Of a stretch of DNA of 64,000 bases, positions 51,429-60,637 are shown one piece after another. The notes under the pieces were generated by a model, which was given only the letters and a program-made list of their open reading frames with translations, was not told the origin of the DNA and did no database searches. The position numbers and the translations under genes are program-made. The stretch spans positions 9,681 through 73,680 of the forward strand of contig CAKSST010000007.1 in the NCBI GenBank assembly GCA_934489895.1. The letters run 5' to 3'. Numbering within the stretch: the first letter of the stretch is position 1; every line of letters starts with the position of its first letter. The stretch comes from an uncultured Eubacteriales bacterium (GTDB taxonomy: Bacteria; Bacillota; Clostridia; Oscillospirales; Acutalibacteraceae).

Positions 51429-52034
51429 ATGTTATTTAAGAACAAAATATTTTTTAAAAGCTCCGGCTATGATTATATGCTTGTAGGTCTTGGCAATCCG
51501 GGTACGAAATATGAAGCCACCCGCCATAACTGCGGTTTTGCTATGCTTGACATGTTTTGCGAGCGTCATGGCTGTGCTATCAAAAAAAGCAAATTTCAGT
51601 CCTTAATCGGTGAATGCACAATAAGCGGCAAGCGTATACTTCTAATAAAGCCGCAAACCTTTATGAACAATTCAGGCATTGCGGTTAAAGCTGCTATGCA
51701 GTTTTATAAAATTGCGCCCGAAAATATAATTATAGCCTTTGACGATATTTCGCTTGACCCCGGCAAAATAAGAATACGCCGCAAGGGTACAGACGGCGGT
51801 CATAACGGTATTAAAAGCATTATTAACCACATTGGCTCGCAAGATTTTCCGCGTATAAAAATAGGCGTCGGCGCCAAACCCACACCCGAGTGGGACCTTG
51901 CTGATTGGGTACTGTCAAACTTTGATAAAAAGGATTTGCCCTCTGTAAAGGAAAGTCTTGAAAAAGCGGCAGATGCAGCAGAATGTATATTTACACAGTC
52001 AATTGATGTTGCAATGAATAAATTTAACAGCTGA
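51429..52034 (+). CDS. pth: Peptidyl-tRNA hydrolase
   Basis: Releases peptides from peptidyl-tRNA that has dropped off the ribosome; cytoplasmic, 201 residues. It has a short basic extension (MLFKNKIFFKSSGYDY) before MLVGLGNPGTKYEATRHNCG, the family's start with the catalytic His; then LIKPQTFMNNSG (near 75), AFDDISLDPGKIRIR with the catalytic Asp (near 103) and GTDGGHNGIKSI (near 120). ATG 51429 has GGTGG just upstream; such extensions occur in some clostridial Pth. Forms an operon with mfd, 14 nt away, as in Bacillus. Confidence 0.94.
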   Translation: MLFKNKIFFKSSGYDYMLVGLGNPGTKYEATRHNCGFAMLDMFCERHGCAIKKSKFQSLIGECTISGKRILLIKPQTFMNNSGIAVKAAMQFYKIAPENIIIAFDDISLDPGKIRIRRKGTDGGHNGIKSIINHIGSQDFPRIKIGVGAKPTPEWDLADWVLSNFDKKDLPSVKESLEKAADAAECIFTQSIDVAMNKFNS

Positions 52035-52048
52035 CGGCAGGTATATTA

Positions 52049-55000
52049 ATGGATTTTTACAATCTTATATCTCAAAGCGCAGACTATATAAAATTACAGC
52101 AGGCAATTACAAAGCAACAACTTCCCGCTATGGCAGTAGGTCTTTGCCCTATACACAAGGCGCTTGTTATTTCGGCTCTTTGTAAAAGCACAGACCGCAA
52201 AGCCTTGGTTATAACAGCAGATGAAGCACAAAGCACAGCTCTAAGGCAAGACTTGTGTGAGCTCGGCTGTAAAACGTTAATGCTTCCTGTAATTGATTTA
52301 TCTCTGCGCGATGTAGATGTAACCTCACACGACTATGAACAAGCCCGTACCGACACCCTCTTTAAACTTTTAAAGGGGGATTTCAGTGTGTGTATTGCGC
52401 CTGTTCAGGCGGCTTTAATGCTCACTGTGCCGCCCGATATTATTTTGCAAAATACGCTTACAATCAACGAAGGTGACACCTTAGATCCCGAAAAAATGGC
52501 AGGGCAGCTTATAGCGGCAGGCTATACACGATGTGATGCTGTTGACGGCGCAGGACAGTTTGCCATACGCGGCGGTATTGCTGATATTTACGGCGCAGGA
52601 AGTTCACAGCCTGTACGCATAGAGTTCTTTGGCGATACTGTTGATACCCTTTCATATTACGATAACTTTACAGGCAGACGCACCGAAAAAATTAATCAGA
52701 TAACATTACCGCCTGCAAAAGAAATTTTATGTGACACAAGCCTTGTTCTTGAACGGTTAGAAGGCTTATACAATTCAAAACACAAGCTTTCGGATAAAGC
52801 AAAGCAACGTCTTATGCAGGATATTGATTTGTTGAAATCAGGCATATCTTTTCCCCTTGACAGACATTTCAATCTGCTTTTTGACAACCCCTGCAGCTTG
52901 CTTGACTATTTGCCTGATGCAATGATGTTTGTAAGTGATATTGTAGGTATAGAACAACGACGCAAAAGCTATGAAGCTTTATTCAATGAAGAATATGTTT
53001 CCTTGTTTGAGGACGGAATGATTGCCGAACGCAAACCGCATTATTTTTTGAGCAAGGACGAATTTGTCGCACATCTTGAAAAGAAAGCAATCTATCTTGA
53101 AACCTTTTCCCGCTCAAATTTGGATACGTCTTTAAAAGAACTTATTACATTTTCAGCTCGTCAGTTGCCTTGCTTTTCGGGTGATATTAAAATACTTTGT
53201 GACGATATTACCGCAGTGCTGAAAAACGGTAATTCTGTTATTGTTATGGCGGGCGTTGAAAAAGCAGCTCTTAGCCTTTGCAGTGAGCTTGTGCATCAGG
53301 GCTTTGACGCAATATTTTCAGAAAATGACACCTTTAAAGCCGAAGGCGTAACGGTTGTTTGCGGCGGCCTTTCTTCGGGACTTGAACTTACCGACAGCAA
53401 GATTACAATATTTACCCATTCGGCTTTACGTCAACACTCAAAACGCCGTAAAGTGCCTAAAAATGCCGCTCCTTTGGGCTCACTTGAAGAATTGAAAGCA
53501 GGCGACTTTGTTGTGCACGCCGCCCACGGCATTGGTATATTCCAAGGTGTTCATCGCATAAACAATCACGGAGTTATTAAGGATTACATTAAAATTTCCT
53601 ACGCTAAGGGTGATATTTTGTATGTACCCGTTATTCAGCTTGACAGTGTATCAAGATATATTGGAGCAAAGGATGACAGCCTTATAAAATTAAGCCGTCT
53701 TGGCACACAGGATTGGCAACGCGCGCGTACAAAGGTTAAAGCTGCAGTTAAAGACCTTGCCGATTCTCTAATTAAGCTGTATGCAAAGCGTATGTCCCAA
53801 AAGGGTTATGCCTTTTCACCCGACAGCGATCTTCAACGCGATTTTGAATGCCGCTTTGAATATGAAGAGACTGAAGACCAGCTGCGCTGCGCACAAGAAA
53901 TCAAGGCAGATATGGAACGCGATGTGCCTATGGACCGACTACTTTGCGGTGACGTTGGATTTGGTAAAACAGAAGTAGCTCTTCGCGCCGCCTTTAAATG
54001 TATTTTAGACGGCAAGCAATGTGCGTTATTGGTGCCCACCACTATTCTTGCCTGGCAGCATTATCAGACTGCCGTGCGCCGTTTTGGTGAATTGCCCGTA
54101 AACACCGAAATGCTTTCCCGTTTTGTAATGCCCAAAAAACAAAAACAGGTGCTTGATAATCTTAAAGTTGGCGGTGTTGACCTTGTTATCGGCACACACA
54201 GAGCTATATCAAAGGATGTTCATTTCAGAGATTTAGGTTTGCTTATTATAGACGAAGAACAGCGCTTTGGCGTTGCTCAGAAAGAAAGCCTTAAAGAGAG
54301 ATATCCCAACGTAGATATACTCACCCTTTCCGCAACACCTATCCCCCGCACACTTAATATGGCAGTATCTGGGCTTAGGGATATGTCCTCTCTTGACGAG
54401 GCACCTGAAGACCGTTTGCCTGTCCAGACCTATGTGCTTGAGCAGGATAACAACATTTTATATGAAGCCATCAAGCGTGAGCTAAGACGCGGCGGGCAGG
54501 TTTATTATCTGCATAACCGCGTTGACAGCATATATGCCTGCGCATCCCGTATAAAAGCAGCACTGCCCGAATGCCGCATTGAAGTTGCTCACGGCAAAAT
54601 GGCAGAGGATGAGCTTTCAGGCGTGTGGGAAAGGCTTCTTTCTCACGAAATTGACGTTCTTGTTTGTACAACCATAATTGAAACGGGTGTTGATGTACCT
54701 AACGCCAACACTTTGATTATTGAAAATGCAGATAAGTTCGGTCTGGCACAGCTTCATCAGCTGCGCGGCCGCGTCGGACGTTCACCCCGCCGCGCCTATG
54801 CTTATTTTTGTTTTAAGCACGGCGCCGCATTATCTGAAATTGCACAAAAAAGGCTTCAGGCAATACGTGAATTTACCGAGTTCGGCTCAGGCTTTAAAAT
54901 TGCAATGCGCGACCTTGAAATAAGGGGCGCGGGCGATTTGCTGGGCGCAAGCCAGCACGGTCATATGGCGGCGGTTGGTTATGATACGTATATAAAGCTG

Positions 55001-55492
55001 CTTGAAGAAAGCATACTTGAGCAAAAAGGCGAACTGCCAAAGACAAAGCCGCCCTGCATTATGGATCTTGATATTTCAGCGCACATTCCCGAAAACTATA
55101 TGCCCGCTCTTACCCACCGTTTGCATATGTACCGACGTATTGCAGACATTTGCAATAATGAACAGTACGACGATGTTATGGAAGAGCTCTGCGACCGTTT
55201 CGGCGAGCCACCCAAACAGGTTATCGCTTTAATGGATATTGCCTTGCTTCGACGCAAAGCAGCCGATGTGGGAATTATTGAGATTAAACAGCTTGATGGG
55301 CAGATTAAATTTTTTGTTGAAAGCATAAAGCAAGAATACACTCTGGCGCTGTACGCTGAATTCGGTAAGCGTGTAAACATAGGCAACGCCGAAAGACCTT
55401 TCTACAGAATTGCCATAACACCCAAATACACGCCAAAGGATATTGTGTCACTTACAATAGATACATTTGCATCCTGCACTGATAACAATTAA
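52049..55492 (+). CDS. mfd: Transcription-repair coupling factor
   Basis: DNA translocase of 1147 residues that removes RNA polymerase stalled at lesions and recruits UvrAB. Order: UvrB-homology N-terminal domains (DGAGQFAIRGGIADIYGAG-like segment near 172), RNA polymerase interaction domain (DFVVHAAHGIGIFQGVHRI near 485), the RecG-like motor with Walker A GDVGFGKTEVALRAAFK (near 634), DEEQRFGV (near 738), LSATPIPRTLNM (near 763), TRG-type region (LIENADKFGLAQLHQLRGRV) and the C-terminal TRCF domain. ATG 52049 has GGCAGG 9 nt upstream. Normal length. Confidence 0.97.
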   Translation: MDFYNLISQSADYIKLQQAITKQQLPAMAVGLCPIHKALVISALCKSTDRKALVITADEAQSTALRQDLCELGCKTLMLPVIDLSLRDVDVTSHDYEQARTDTLFKLLKGDFSVCIAPVQAALMLTVPPDIILQNTLTINEGDTLDPEKMAGQLIAAGYTRCDAVDGAGQFAIRGGIADIYGAGSSQPVRIEFFGDTVDTLSYYDNFTGRRTEKINQITLPPAKEILCDTSLVLERLEGLYNSKHKLSDKAKQRLMQDIDLLKSGISFPLDRHFNLLFDNPCSLLDYLPDAMMFVSDIVGIEQRRKSYEALFNEEYVSLFEDGMIAERKPHYFLSKDEFVAHLEKKAIYLETFSRSNLDTSLKELITFSARQLPCFSGDIKILCDDITAVLKNGNSVIVMAGVEKAALSLCSELVHQGFDAIFSENDTFKAEGVTVVCGGLSSGLELTDSKITIFTHSALRQHSKRRKVPKNAAPLGSLEELKAGDFVVHAAHGIGIFQGVHRINNHGVIKDYIKISYAKGDILYVPVIQLDSVSRYIGAKDDSLIKLSRLGTQDWQRARTKVKAAVKDLADSLIKLYAKRMSQKGYAFSPDSDLQRDFECRFEYEETEDQLRCAQEIKADMERDVPMDRLLCGDVGFGKTEVALRAAFKCILDGKQCALLVPTTILAWQHYQTAVRRFGELPVNTEMLSRFVMPKKQKQVLDNLKVGGVDLVIGTHRAISKDVHFRDLGLLIIDEEQRFGVAQKESLKERYPNVDILTLSATPIPRTLNMAVSGLRDMSSLDEAPEDRLPVQTYVLEQDNNILYEAIKRELRRGGQVYYLHNRVDSIYACASRIKAALPECRIEVAHGKMAEDELSGVWERLLSHEIDVLVCTTIIETGVDVPNANTLIIENADKFGLAQLHQLRGRVGRSPRRAYAYFCFKHGAALSEIAQKRLQAIREFTEFGSGFKIAMRDLEIRGAGDLLGASQHGHMAAVGYDTYIKLLEESILEQKGELPKTKPPCIMDLDISAHIPENYMPALTHRLHMYRRIADICNNEQYDDVMEELCDRFGEPPKQVIALMDIALLRRKAADVGIIEIKQLDGQIKFFVESIKQEYTLALYAEFGKRVNIGNAERPFYRIAITPKYTPKDIVSLTIDTFASCTDNN

Positions 55493-55500
55493 AGCAAACA

Positions 55501-55541
55501 AAAAACTGTATAGCCAAATAGCTATACAGTTTTTTGTTTTT
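55501..55541. terminator. Terminator between mfd and the lipoprotein gene
   Basis: AAAAACTGTATAGC, loop CAAATA, GCTATACAGTTTTT; works for both convergent genes. Confidence 0.9.
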
Positions 55542-55553
55542 ATTTATTTAAAA

Positions 55554-56636
55554 TTAATATTTAATATTTTTAACCTTAAGACGCTTTATAACTAATTTTT
55601 TAGTTTTTGTTTCTAATGACTTTTTGGTTTCATCTATTTCATCCTCAAACTCTTCGCCCTTGATTACATAAAGCGCAGGGATGTACATTGTGTTCATATA
55701 ATATGCATCGGCTGAAATATCCTTTTTAACCAACACCGCAATTGTATTGCCATCCTCAGAAGTATAAAGCTGTGCAGCGCCTGTCTTCATTGCATTAACG
55801 GTTGCATAGTAGTCGCTTGCGTAATCTGTCTCTTCTGAACCCATAACTGTTGCAAGTGTATCGGCGGGAGCGGTAGGAATACCGTTTTCGTCCTTTTCGA
55901 TTTCTGTGTTTTCAGCAACAGCTGAGCCATAATACTCATTGTAAATTGTAAGAAAGCTTTCTCCCTTGTTAATGCGTGCTACATAATCTGTCAGCTTTGC
56001 GGTTTCGCTAGACTTTTCTGTTTCGGTCATATCGGTTAAGTCAACTGCCAGAACATTGCCGAGCGCAAAGTTATTAAGTAATGTTTCATTAACGGTTTTT
56101 TCCTCAACGGGGGAAGAACCCTCTTTGCCGTAAATGCTCTCAAAATAAGCATTTGAAAGATAATCATAGCTTACGCATTTTGTATATGTATCCTTGCTTA
56201 CGCCGTTAGGTTCAAACATATTGGAATAACCGTAAGAGTTCCAATAATAATCAACAAAGGTTTCAACCTCTTTTTTCTGTTCATCGGTAAGCTCAATATT
56301 GTTTTCCTTGCACTTTGTTAAAATAGCAGCATACTTCTCTAAGGTTTTTAGCGCTTCGTCCTCAACATAATCAACAAAGTCCTTTTTATTGATTTTTTGT
56401 GAGTAATAATCAATCTCAGATGCATTATCTAAGGTTATACCCTCACCCAAAGAGTCAATAACTGTCTGACGGGCAGCCATATCTGCCTGAATGAGCGCAT
56501 ACAAATACTGTGCTGAGGTAAACTCAACGTCGCCTATTGTAACAGCTATTTCATCCTTAGAGTGTAAGCAGCCCGCCATACTGAAAACCATCAGTAATGC
56601 AAGCAGTAAGGCAGCTGTTCTTTTTATAAGTTTCAT
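55554..56636 (-). CDS. SurA/PrsA-like lipoprotein (putative foldase N-domain)
   Basis: Secreted lipoprotein of 360 residues. Signal peptide with basic start (MKLIKRTAA), hydrophobic core and lipobox MAGC (cysteine near 26). The mature start EIAVTIGDVEFTSAQYLYAL is the typical entry of SurA_N/PrsA-type chaperones; a PPIase domain motif is not obvious, so it may be chaperone only. The C-terminus is Lys-rich (TKKLVIKRLKVKNIKY). ATG 56636 has AAAGGA 10 nt upstream; the frame to 56693 is too long for a signal peptide. A mfd-prsA neighbourhood is common in Firmicutes, though here the two genes converge. Confidence 0.8.
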   Translation of the reverse strand: MKLIKRTAALLLALLMVFSMAGCLHSKDEIAVTIGDVEFTSAQYLYALIQADMAARQTVIDSLGEGITLDNASEIDYYSQKINKKDFVDYVEDEALKTLEKYAAILTKCKENNIELTDEQKKEVETFVDYYWNSYGYSNMFEPNGVSKDTYTKCVSYDYLSNAYFESIYGKEGSSPVEEKTVNETLLNNFALGNVLAVDLTDMTETEKSSETAKLTDYVARINKGESFLTIYNEYYGSAVAENTEIEKDENGIPTAPADTLATVMGSEETDYASDYYATVNAMKTGAAQLYTSEDGNTIAVLVKKDISADAYYMNTMYIPALYVIKGEEFEDEIDETKKSLETKTKKLVIKRLKVKNIKY

Positions 56637-56748
56637 AACAATCTGTTCCTTTCGCAAAATTTTGCCGAAAAAAGCATAAATTAACATATACAATTATACT
56701 CTATCAGGTTAAAAAAGTCCAGCACTAAATAATTAACAGAAAATAAAC

Positions 56749-56776
56749 AAAAACCGCACCCTTTCGGATGCGGTTT
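56749..56776 (-). terminator. Terminator downstream of parB/noc region
   Basis: Minus strand AAAACCGCATCC, loop GAAA, GGGTGCGGTTTTT. A second hairpin GTTCTTG/CAAGAAC lies at 56781-56801. Confidence 0.8.
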
Positions 56777-56860
56777 TGCCGTTCTTGTGTGGGGCAAGAA
56801 CGAAATATGGGGATGATTATGGGTGGGCAAAATTAGGGTTGAGCAAACAATCCTAACACC

Positions 56861-56969
56861 GTTTTTACAAGGCGGATTATCGCTCATTCTTTGTTAAAAC
56901 ACTCGTGAATTCATCAGTATTCACAGCGTCTTGTGACTTGGCTGAACAAAAATCCGCTCTTTAAAAAAC
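56861..56969. repeat. Terminal-inverted-repeat element A (109 nt)
   Basis: Arms GTTTTTACAAGGCGGATT (56861-56878) and AATCCGCTCTTTAAAAAAC (56951-56969) are near-perfect inverted repeats. The interior holds a 29-nt core (56889-56917, CTTTGTTAAAACACTCGTG...) and a GTGAAT ... ATTCAC hairpin. The core recurs in element B at 63676-63704 with six differences, all transitions. It lies in the 475-nt gap after parB, where no gene is supported. Confidence 0.6.
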
Positions 56970-57111
56970 CTTTGTACTCAAAGAGAAAAGATTTTGAGGG
57001 ATTTTTATTTGAGTCAGTCACGGAAGTATTAAACCTTATAAGACTGAATTGGGTAAAAAGCACAGAAATATGACTCTTTGATGCGATGTTGTGATTATTT
57101 TTTCTGCCCTT
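56970..57111. other. Non-coding remainder of the parB-downstream gap
   Basis: Contains CTCTTT ... AAAGAG around 56957-56989 and no ORF with a ribosome binding site. The parA (soj) gene that usually follows noc in this block is absent, with no recognisable remnant. Confidence 0.6.
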
Positions 57112-57936
57112 TTACACTAATCGCAAGGGATGTCCCTGCTTTTGTATACGTACGGTATACTCAGTATATTCCGCCGTTTCTTTTTTATTAAGCTTGGTGG
57201 ATATACCTGATTCTTCTAAAGTATCTACCAGCTTATTAAGGCTGTTTATGAAAAGCCTTATATCTCCTACTGCACAGGTGCGCACGGGCGCGGGCGGCTC
57301 GGGTGACGGAGATATCTCTTTTTCAATTATTTCTTCGGTCTGGGCAACGCTCAATTGCTTTGCTATTACTGTATTTAAAAGCTCATTTCTTTTCTCTTCA
57401 TCTTCAATGCGCAGTAGCGCGCGGGCGTGGCGTTCGCAAAGCCCTGCAGCCATTATTTTCTCCTGCTGACCTTTTGTCAGCTTTAACAGCCTTAGCTTAT
57501 TGGCAAGAGTTGACTGTGCTATTCCCAGCCTTGCGCAAGCTGCGCTCTGCGTTAAACCGTAACGGTTTATAAGCATTGATATTGCCTGCGCCTCTTCAAA
57601 AATGTTTAAATCGCTTCTTTGCAGGTTTTCAATCACTGTCAGTATTGCGGCATTCTCATCATCAGCCTGATAAATTATGCATGGCACCTGCTTTAGGTTT
57701 GCCATTGTTGCGGCCTTAAGGCGCCTGTGACCCGCAATAAGTTCATAGCCTTTCTTTTGGGGACGTACCACAAGCGGTTGTAATATTCCGTTTTCGCGTA
57801 TGCTTGCCGAAAGCTTCCACAGCTCATACTCGTCAAAGCTTTTGCGCGGCTGATTTGCAGACGGCTGTATATCATCTACATTTATAAGCGCCAGCTTTCT
57901 ACCGTCAACCGAATTGTTTTTTTGAGTAAATACCAA
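57112..57936 (-). CDS. ParB/Noc family partition protein
   Basis: DNA-binding CTPase-type protein of 274 residues. The N-terminal ParB domain has IQPSANQPRKSFDEYELWKL (near 23), GILQPLVVRP (near 52) and YELIAGHRRLKAA (near 68), where the usual GERR is GHRR; then TVIENLQRSDLNIFEEAQA (near 104) and the helix-turn-helix GLTQSAACARLGIAQSTLAN (near 131). C-terminal dimerisation region is short. TTG 57936 is the start, with AGGGGGGG 7 nt upstream. Position after rsmG is that of noc in Bacillus, but without parA-parB following it could be the only ParB copy here. Noc and ParB cannot be told apart safely from sequence alone. Confidence 0.88.
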   Translation of the reverse strand: MVFTQKNNSVDGRKLALINVDDIQPSANQPRKSFDEYELWKLSASIRENGILQPLVVRPQKKGYELIAGHRRLKAATMANLKQVPCIIYQADDENAAILTVIENLQRSDLNIFEEAQAISMLINRYGLTQSAACARLGIAQSTLANKLRLLKLTKGQQEKIMAAGLCERHARALLRIEDEEKRNELLNTVIAKQLSVAQTEEIIEKEISPSPEPPAPVRTCAVGDIRLFINSLNKLVDTLEESGISTKLNKKETAEYTEYTVRIQKQGHPLRLV

Positions 57937-58036
57937 GTCTTGTCCCCCCCTGCAAAATAATTATAGCTTGTAAAAAATATTTTTTCCACAAAAACCGTAT
58001 GCCAAAAAAACCGTAAAAAATCAAAAAAGCAACCGA

Positions 58037-58747
58037 TTACAACGGTTGCTTTGAAATTTTTGCAAAACTTCTGGGATATTTTGTCGGAATTTGCGAAATC
58101 TTTTTAAATATTACAGTGCGACGCTGACCGATATTGGCTAAATCTTCACTGAAAATTTGCGGTTTATCTCCGCCGAGCAGCTTTATACCGCTCGCATTTT
58201 CAATTTCTTCATCTACGGCAGGGCCTTTCATTGCGGCAAAGCAACCACCAACCTTTACAAGCGGCAGACAAAGCTCACTTAATACCGACATATTTGCAAC
58301 CGCGCGGGCAGTTACAATATCAAAGCTTTCACGCAAAAGCTTATTATGTCCTGCCTCTTCCGCGCGAGAATGTAAAGCTGTAACCTTTAAACCCAGCTGT
58401 TGCGCCAACTGCGATAAAAACTGCACCCTTTTATTAAGGCTGTCAATAAGGGTAATTTCTGCTTTGGGACGCAATATTTTAATCACCATACCGGGAAAAC
58501 CCGCGCCCGAGCCAACATCGCATATTTTTGTGCCGTCCTTTATATCAAGACGTGATGCAAAAAACATACAGTCAGCAAAATGCTTTAAAGCAACCTCCTG
58601 CTTTTCAGTTATGGCGGTAAGATTATATTTTTCGTTCTCCTGAACCAAAAAGCTGTAATATATCTCAAAGCGCCTCAGCGCATCAGAATCAACATTAAAG
58701 CCTCTTTTTTCACATTCCTCAATAACGGGAAGGAGTATATCTTTCAT
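58037..58747 (-). CDS. rsmG: 16S rRNA (guanine527-N7)-methyltransferase
   Basis: SAM-dependent methyltransferase of 236 residues that methylates G527 of 16S rRNA; loss gives low-level streptomycin resistance in other bacteria. Motif I is CDVGSGAGFPGMVIKI (near 75), with YNLTAITEKQEVALKHFADC (near 38) and DIVTARAVANMSVLSELC (near 142). ATG 58747 has AGGAGAAC 8-10 nt upstream and lies within the mnmG 3' end (29-nt overlap). Part of mnmE-mnmG-rsmG-parB/noc. Confidence 0.95.
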   Translation of the reverse strand: MKDILLPVIEECEKRGFNVDSDALRRFEIYYSFLVQENEKYNLTAITEKQEVALKHFADCMFFASRLDIKDGTKICDVGSGAGFPGMVIKILRPKAEITLIDSLNKRVQFLSQLAQQLGLKVTALHSRAEEAGHNKLLRESFDIVTARAVANMSVLSELCLPLVKVGGCFAAMKGPAVDEEIENASGIKLLGGDKPQIFSEDLANIGQRRTVIFKKISQIPTKYPRSFAKISKQPL

Positions 58748-60620
58748 TGTTTGTTCTCCTGTCCTTTTCAAGCTTTATAAGCAGTACCGAAATATCCGCG
58801 GGGCTTACACCTGAAATACGCGATGCCTGACCTATGCTGCGGGGACGCACCTTGTTTAGTTTTTCTATTGCTTCAAGGCGCAGATTGCCTATAGCATTAT
58901 AATCAATATCCTCTGGTATAATTTTTTCCTCCAACCGCTGTTGCTCTTTTATCTGCGCAAGCTGACGGTTGATATAGCCCTCATACTTAATCTCGGTTTC
59001 AATTTTTTGGATTGTAATGTTATCAAGCTCAGTTGACTGCCTGTTAAAAGGCATAAGTCCCGCATAAGTAACACCTGGACGGCGCAAAAGGTCGGCCAGT
59101 TTTGCGCCTGTCGAAAGCGGTGCAGAGCCGATGCTTTCGAGATAGGCATTAATCTCAGCGGTAGGTCCTAATGTCACACTTTCAAGGCGCTCAATTTCCT
59201 GTTCCTTTTTTGCCTTTATATCACAAAACTTTTTCCAGACCTTATCGTCAATAAGACCAAGCTCTCTGCCTATAGGCATCAATCGTTCATCAGCATTGTC
59301 CTGACGCAATACAAGGCGATACTCCGAGCGTGAGGTCATCATACGGTAGGGGTCCATACAGCCCTTTGTTACAAGGTCATCAATTAAAGTACCTATGTAT
59401 GAATTTGAACGGCTGAGTATAAGCGGTTTTTTCCCCTGCAGCTTCAATGCAGCATTAGCACCGGCAACAAAGCCCTGAACAGCCGCCTCCTCATAACCGG
59501 AAGAACCGTTAAACTGTCCCGCTCCGTAAAGATTCTCAAAGTCTTTTAATTCTAATGTTGCGCTTAAAGTCTGCGGGTCAACACAGTCATACTCAATGGC
59601 ATAGGCACTTCGCATTATTTTTACATTTTCAAGCCCCTCAATAGAGCGGTAAAGTGCCACCTGTACCTCTTCGGGCAAAGATGATGACATGCCCTGCAAA
59701 TACATCTCCTCTGTATCAAGACCGCAGGGCTCAACAAAAAATTGATGACGCTGCTTATCGGCAAAGCGGACAATCTTATCCTCAATACTTGGGCAGTATC
59801 TTGGACCTACACCCTCTATATCACCGGCAAACAGTGGTGAACGATGCAGGTTCGCTTTTATTATTTCTTTGGTTTTTTCGTTGGTGTAGCCAATATGACA
59901 AACAATCTTATTTTCAATTGGGTGCTCGGTCGAATAGCTGAAAGCTCTGGTTTCTTCGTCGCCGTTTTGTATCTCTAATTTAGAAAAATCTATACTTGCG
60001 CGGTCAACCCTTGCAGGTGTACCTGTCTTAAAGCGGCGCAGATGCAGTCCTAAATTCTTTAAAACAGCACCAAGTTTTGTTGCGGCAAACATACCGTCAG
60101 GACCGCCTTCATAATTATGCTCGCCAATAAAAATTTTACCGCCAAGGAATGTTCCTGTTGCAATAACAACAGCCTTTGCGTTATATGACGCATCCAGTGC
60201 AGTTATAAGTTCCCAACCGTCAGCCGTTTTTTTAAGGTCAACAATTTCAGCCTGCTTAACATCAAGATTTTTCTGTTTTTCAACAGTATGCTTCATTACT
60301 GTACTGTAGGCTCTTCTATCAATTTGTGTGCGCAGGTTATGTACAGCAGGACCTTTTCCCCTGTTTAACATACGGCTTTGCAGTGTGGTTTTGTCTGCCG
60401 CCTTGCCCATTTCACCGCCCAAGGCATCAAGCTCACAAACCAAATTACCCTTTGCTGTGCCGCCAATCGATGGATTGCAGGGCATATTACCTATCGAGTC
60501 AAGGTTAATTGTAAACATAACGGTATTGCAGCCAAGGCGCGCAGAAGCAAGGCCCGCTTCAACACCTGCGTGTCCGCCTCCTATAACCGCAATATCATAA
60601 TTACCTGCATTGTATGTCAT
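58719..60620 (-). CDS. mnmG: tRNA uridine 5-carboxymethylaminomethyl modification enzyme MnmG
   Basis: FAD protein of 633 residues that, with MnmE, makes (c)mnm5U34 in tRNA wobble positions. Dinucleotide motif IGGGHAGVEAGLASARLG (near 13), MPCNPSIGGTAKGNLV (near 45), GTFLGGKIFIG (near 155), RYCPSIEDKIVRFADK (near 280) and the C-terminal RPRSIGQASRISGVSPADIS (near 592). Normal length. 17 nt after mnmE. Confidence 0.97.
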   Translation of the reverse strand: MTYNAGNYDIAVIGGGHAGVEAGLASARLGCNTVMFTINLDSIGNMPCNPSIGGTAKGNLVCELDALGGEMGKAADKTTLQSRMLNRGKGPAVHNLRTQIDRRAYSTVMKHTVEKQKNLDVKQAEIVDLKKTADGWELITALDASYNAKAVVIATGTFLGGKIFIGEHNYEGGPDGMFAATKLGAVLKNLGLHLRRFKTGTPARVDRASIDFSKLEIQNGDEETRAFSYSTEHPIENKIVCHIGYTNEKTKEIIKANLHRSPLFAGDIEGVGPRYCPSIEDKIVRFADKQRHQFFVEPCGLDTEEMYLQGMSSSLPEEVQVALYRSIEGLENVKIMRSAYAIEYDCVDPQTLSATLELKDFENLYGAGQFNGSSGYEEAAVQGFVAGANAALKLQGKKPLILSRSNSYIGTLIDDLVTKGCMDPYRMMTSRSEYRLVLRQDNADERLMPIGRELGLIDDKVWKKFCDIKAKKEQEIERLESVTLGPTAEINAYLESIGSAPLSTGAKLADLLRRPGVTYAGLMPFNRQSTELDNITIQKIETEIKYEGYINRQLAQIKEQQRLEEKIIPEDIDYNAIGNLRLEAIEKLNKVRPRSIGQASRISGVSPADISVLLIKLEKDRRTNNERYTPSRY

Positions 60621-60637
60621 TTTATATCACCAGAATT

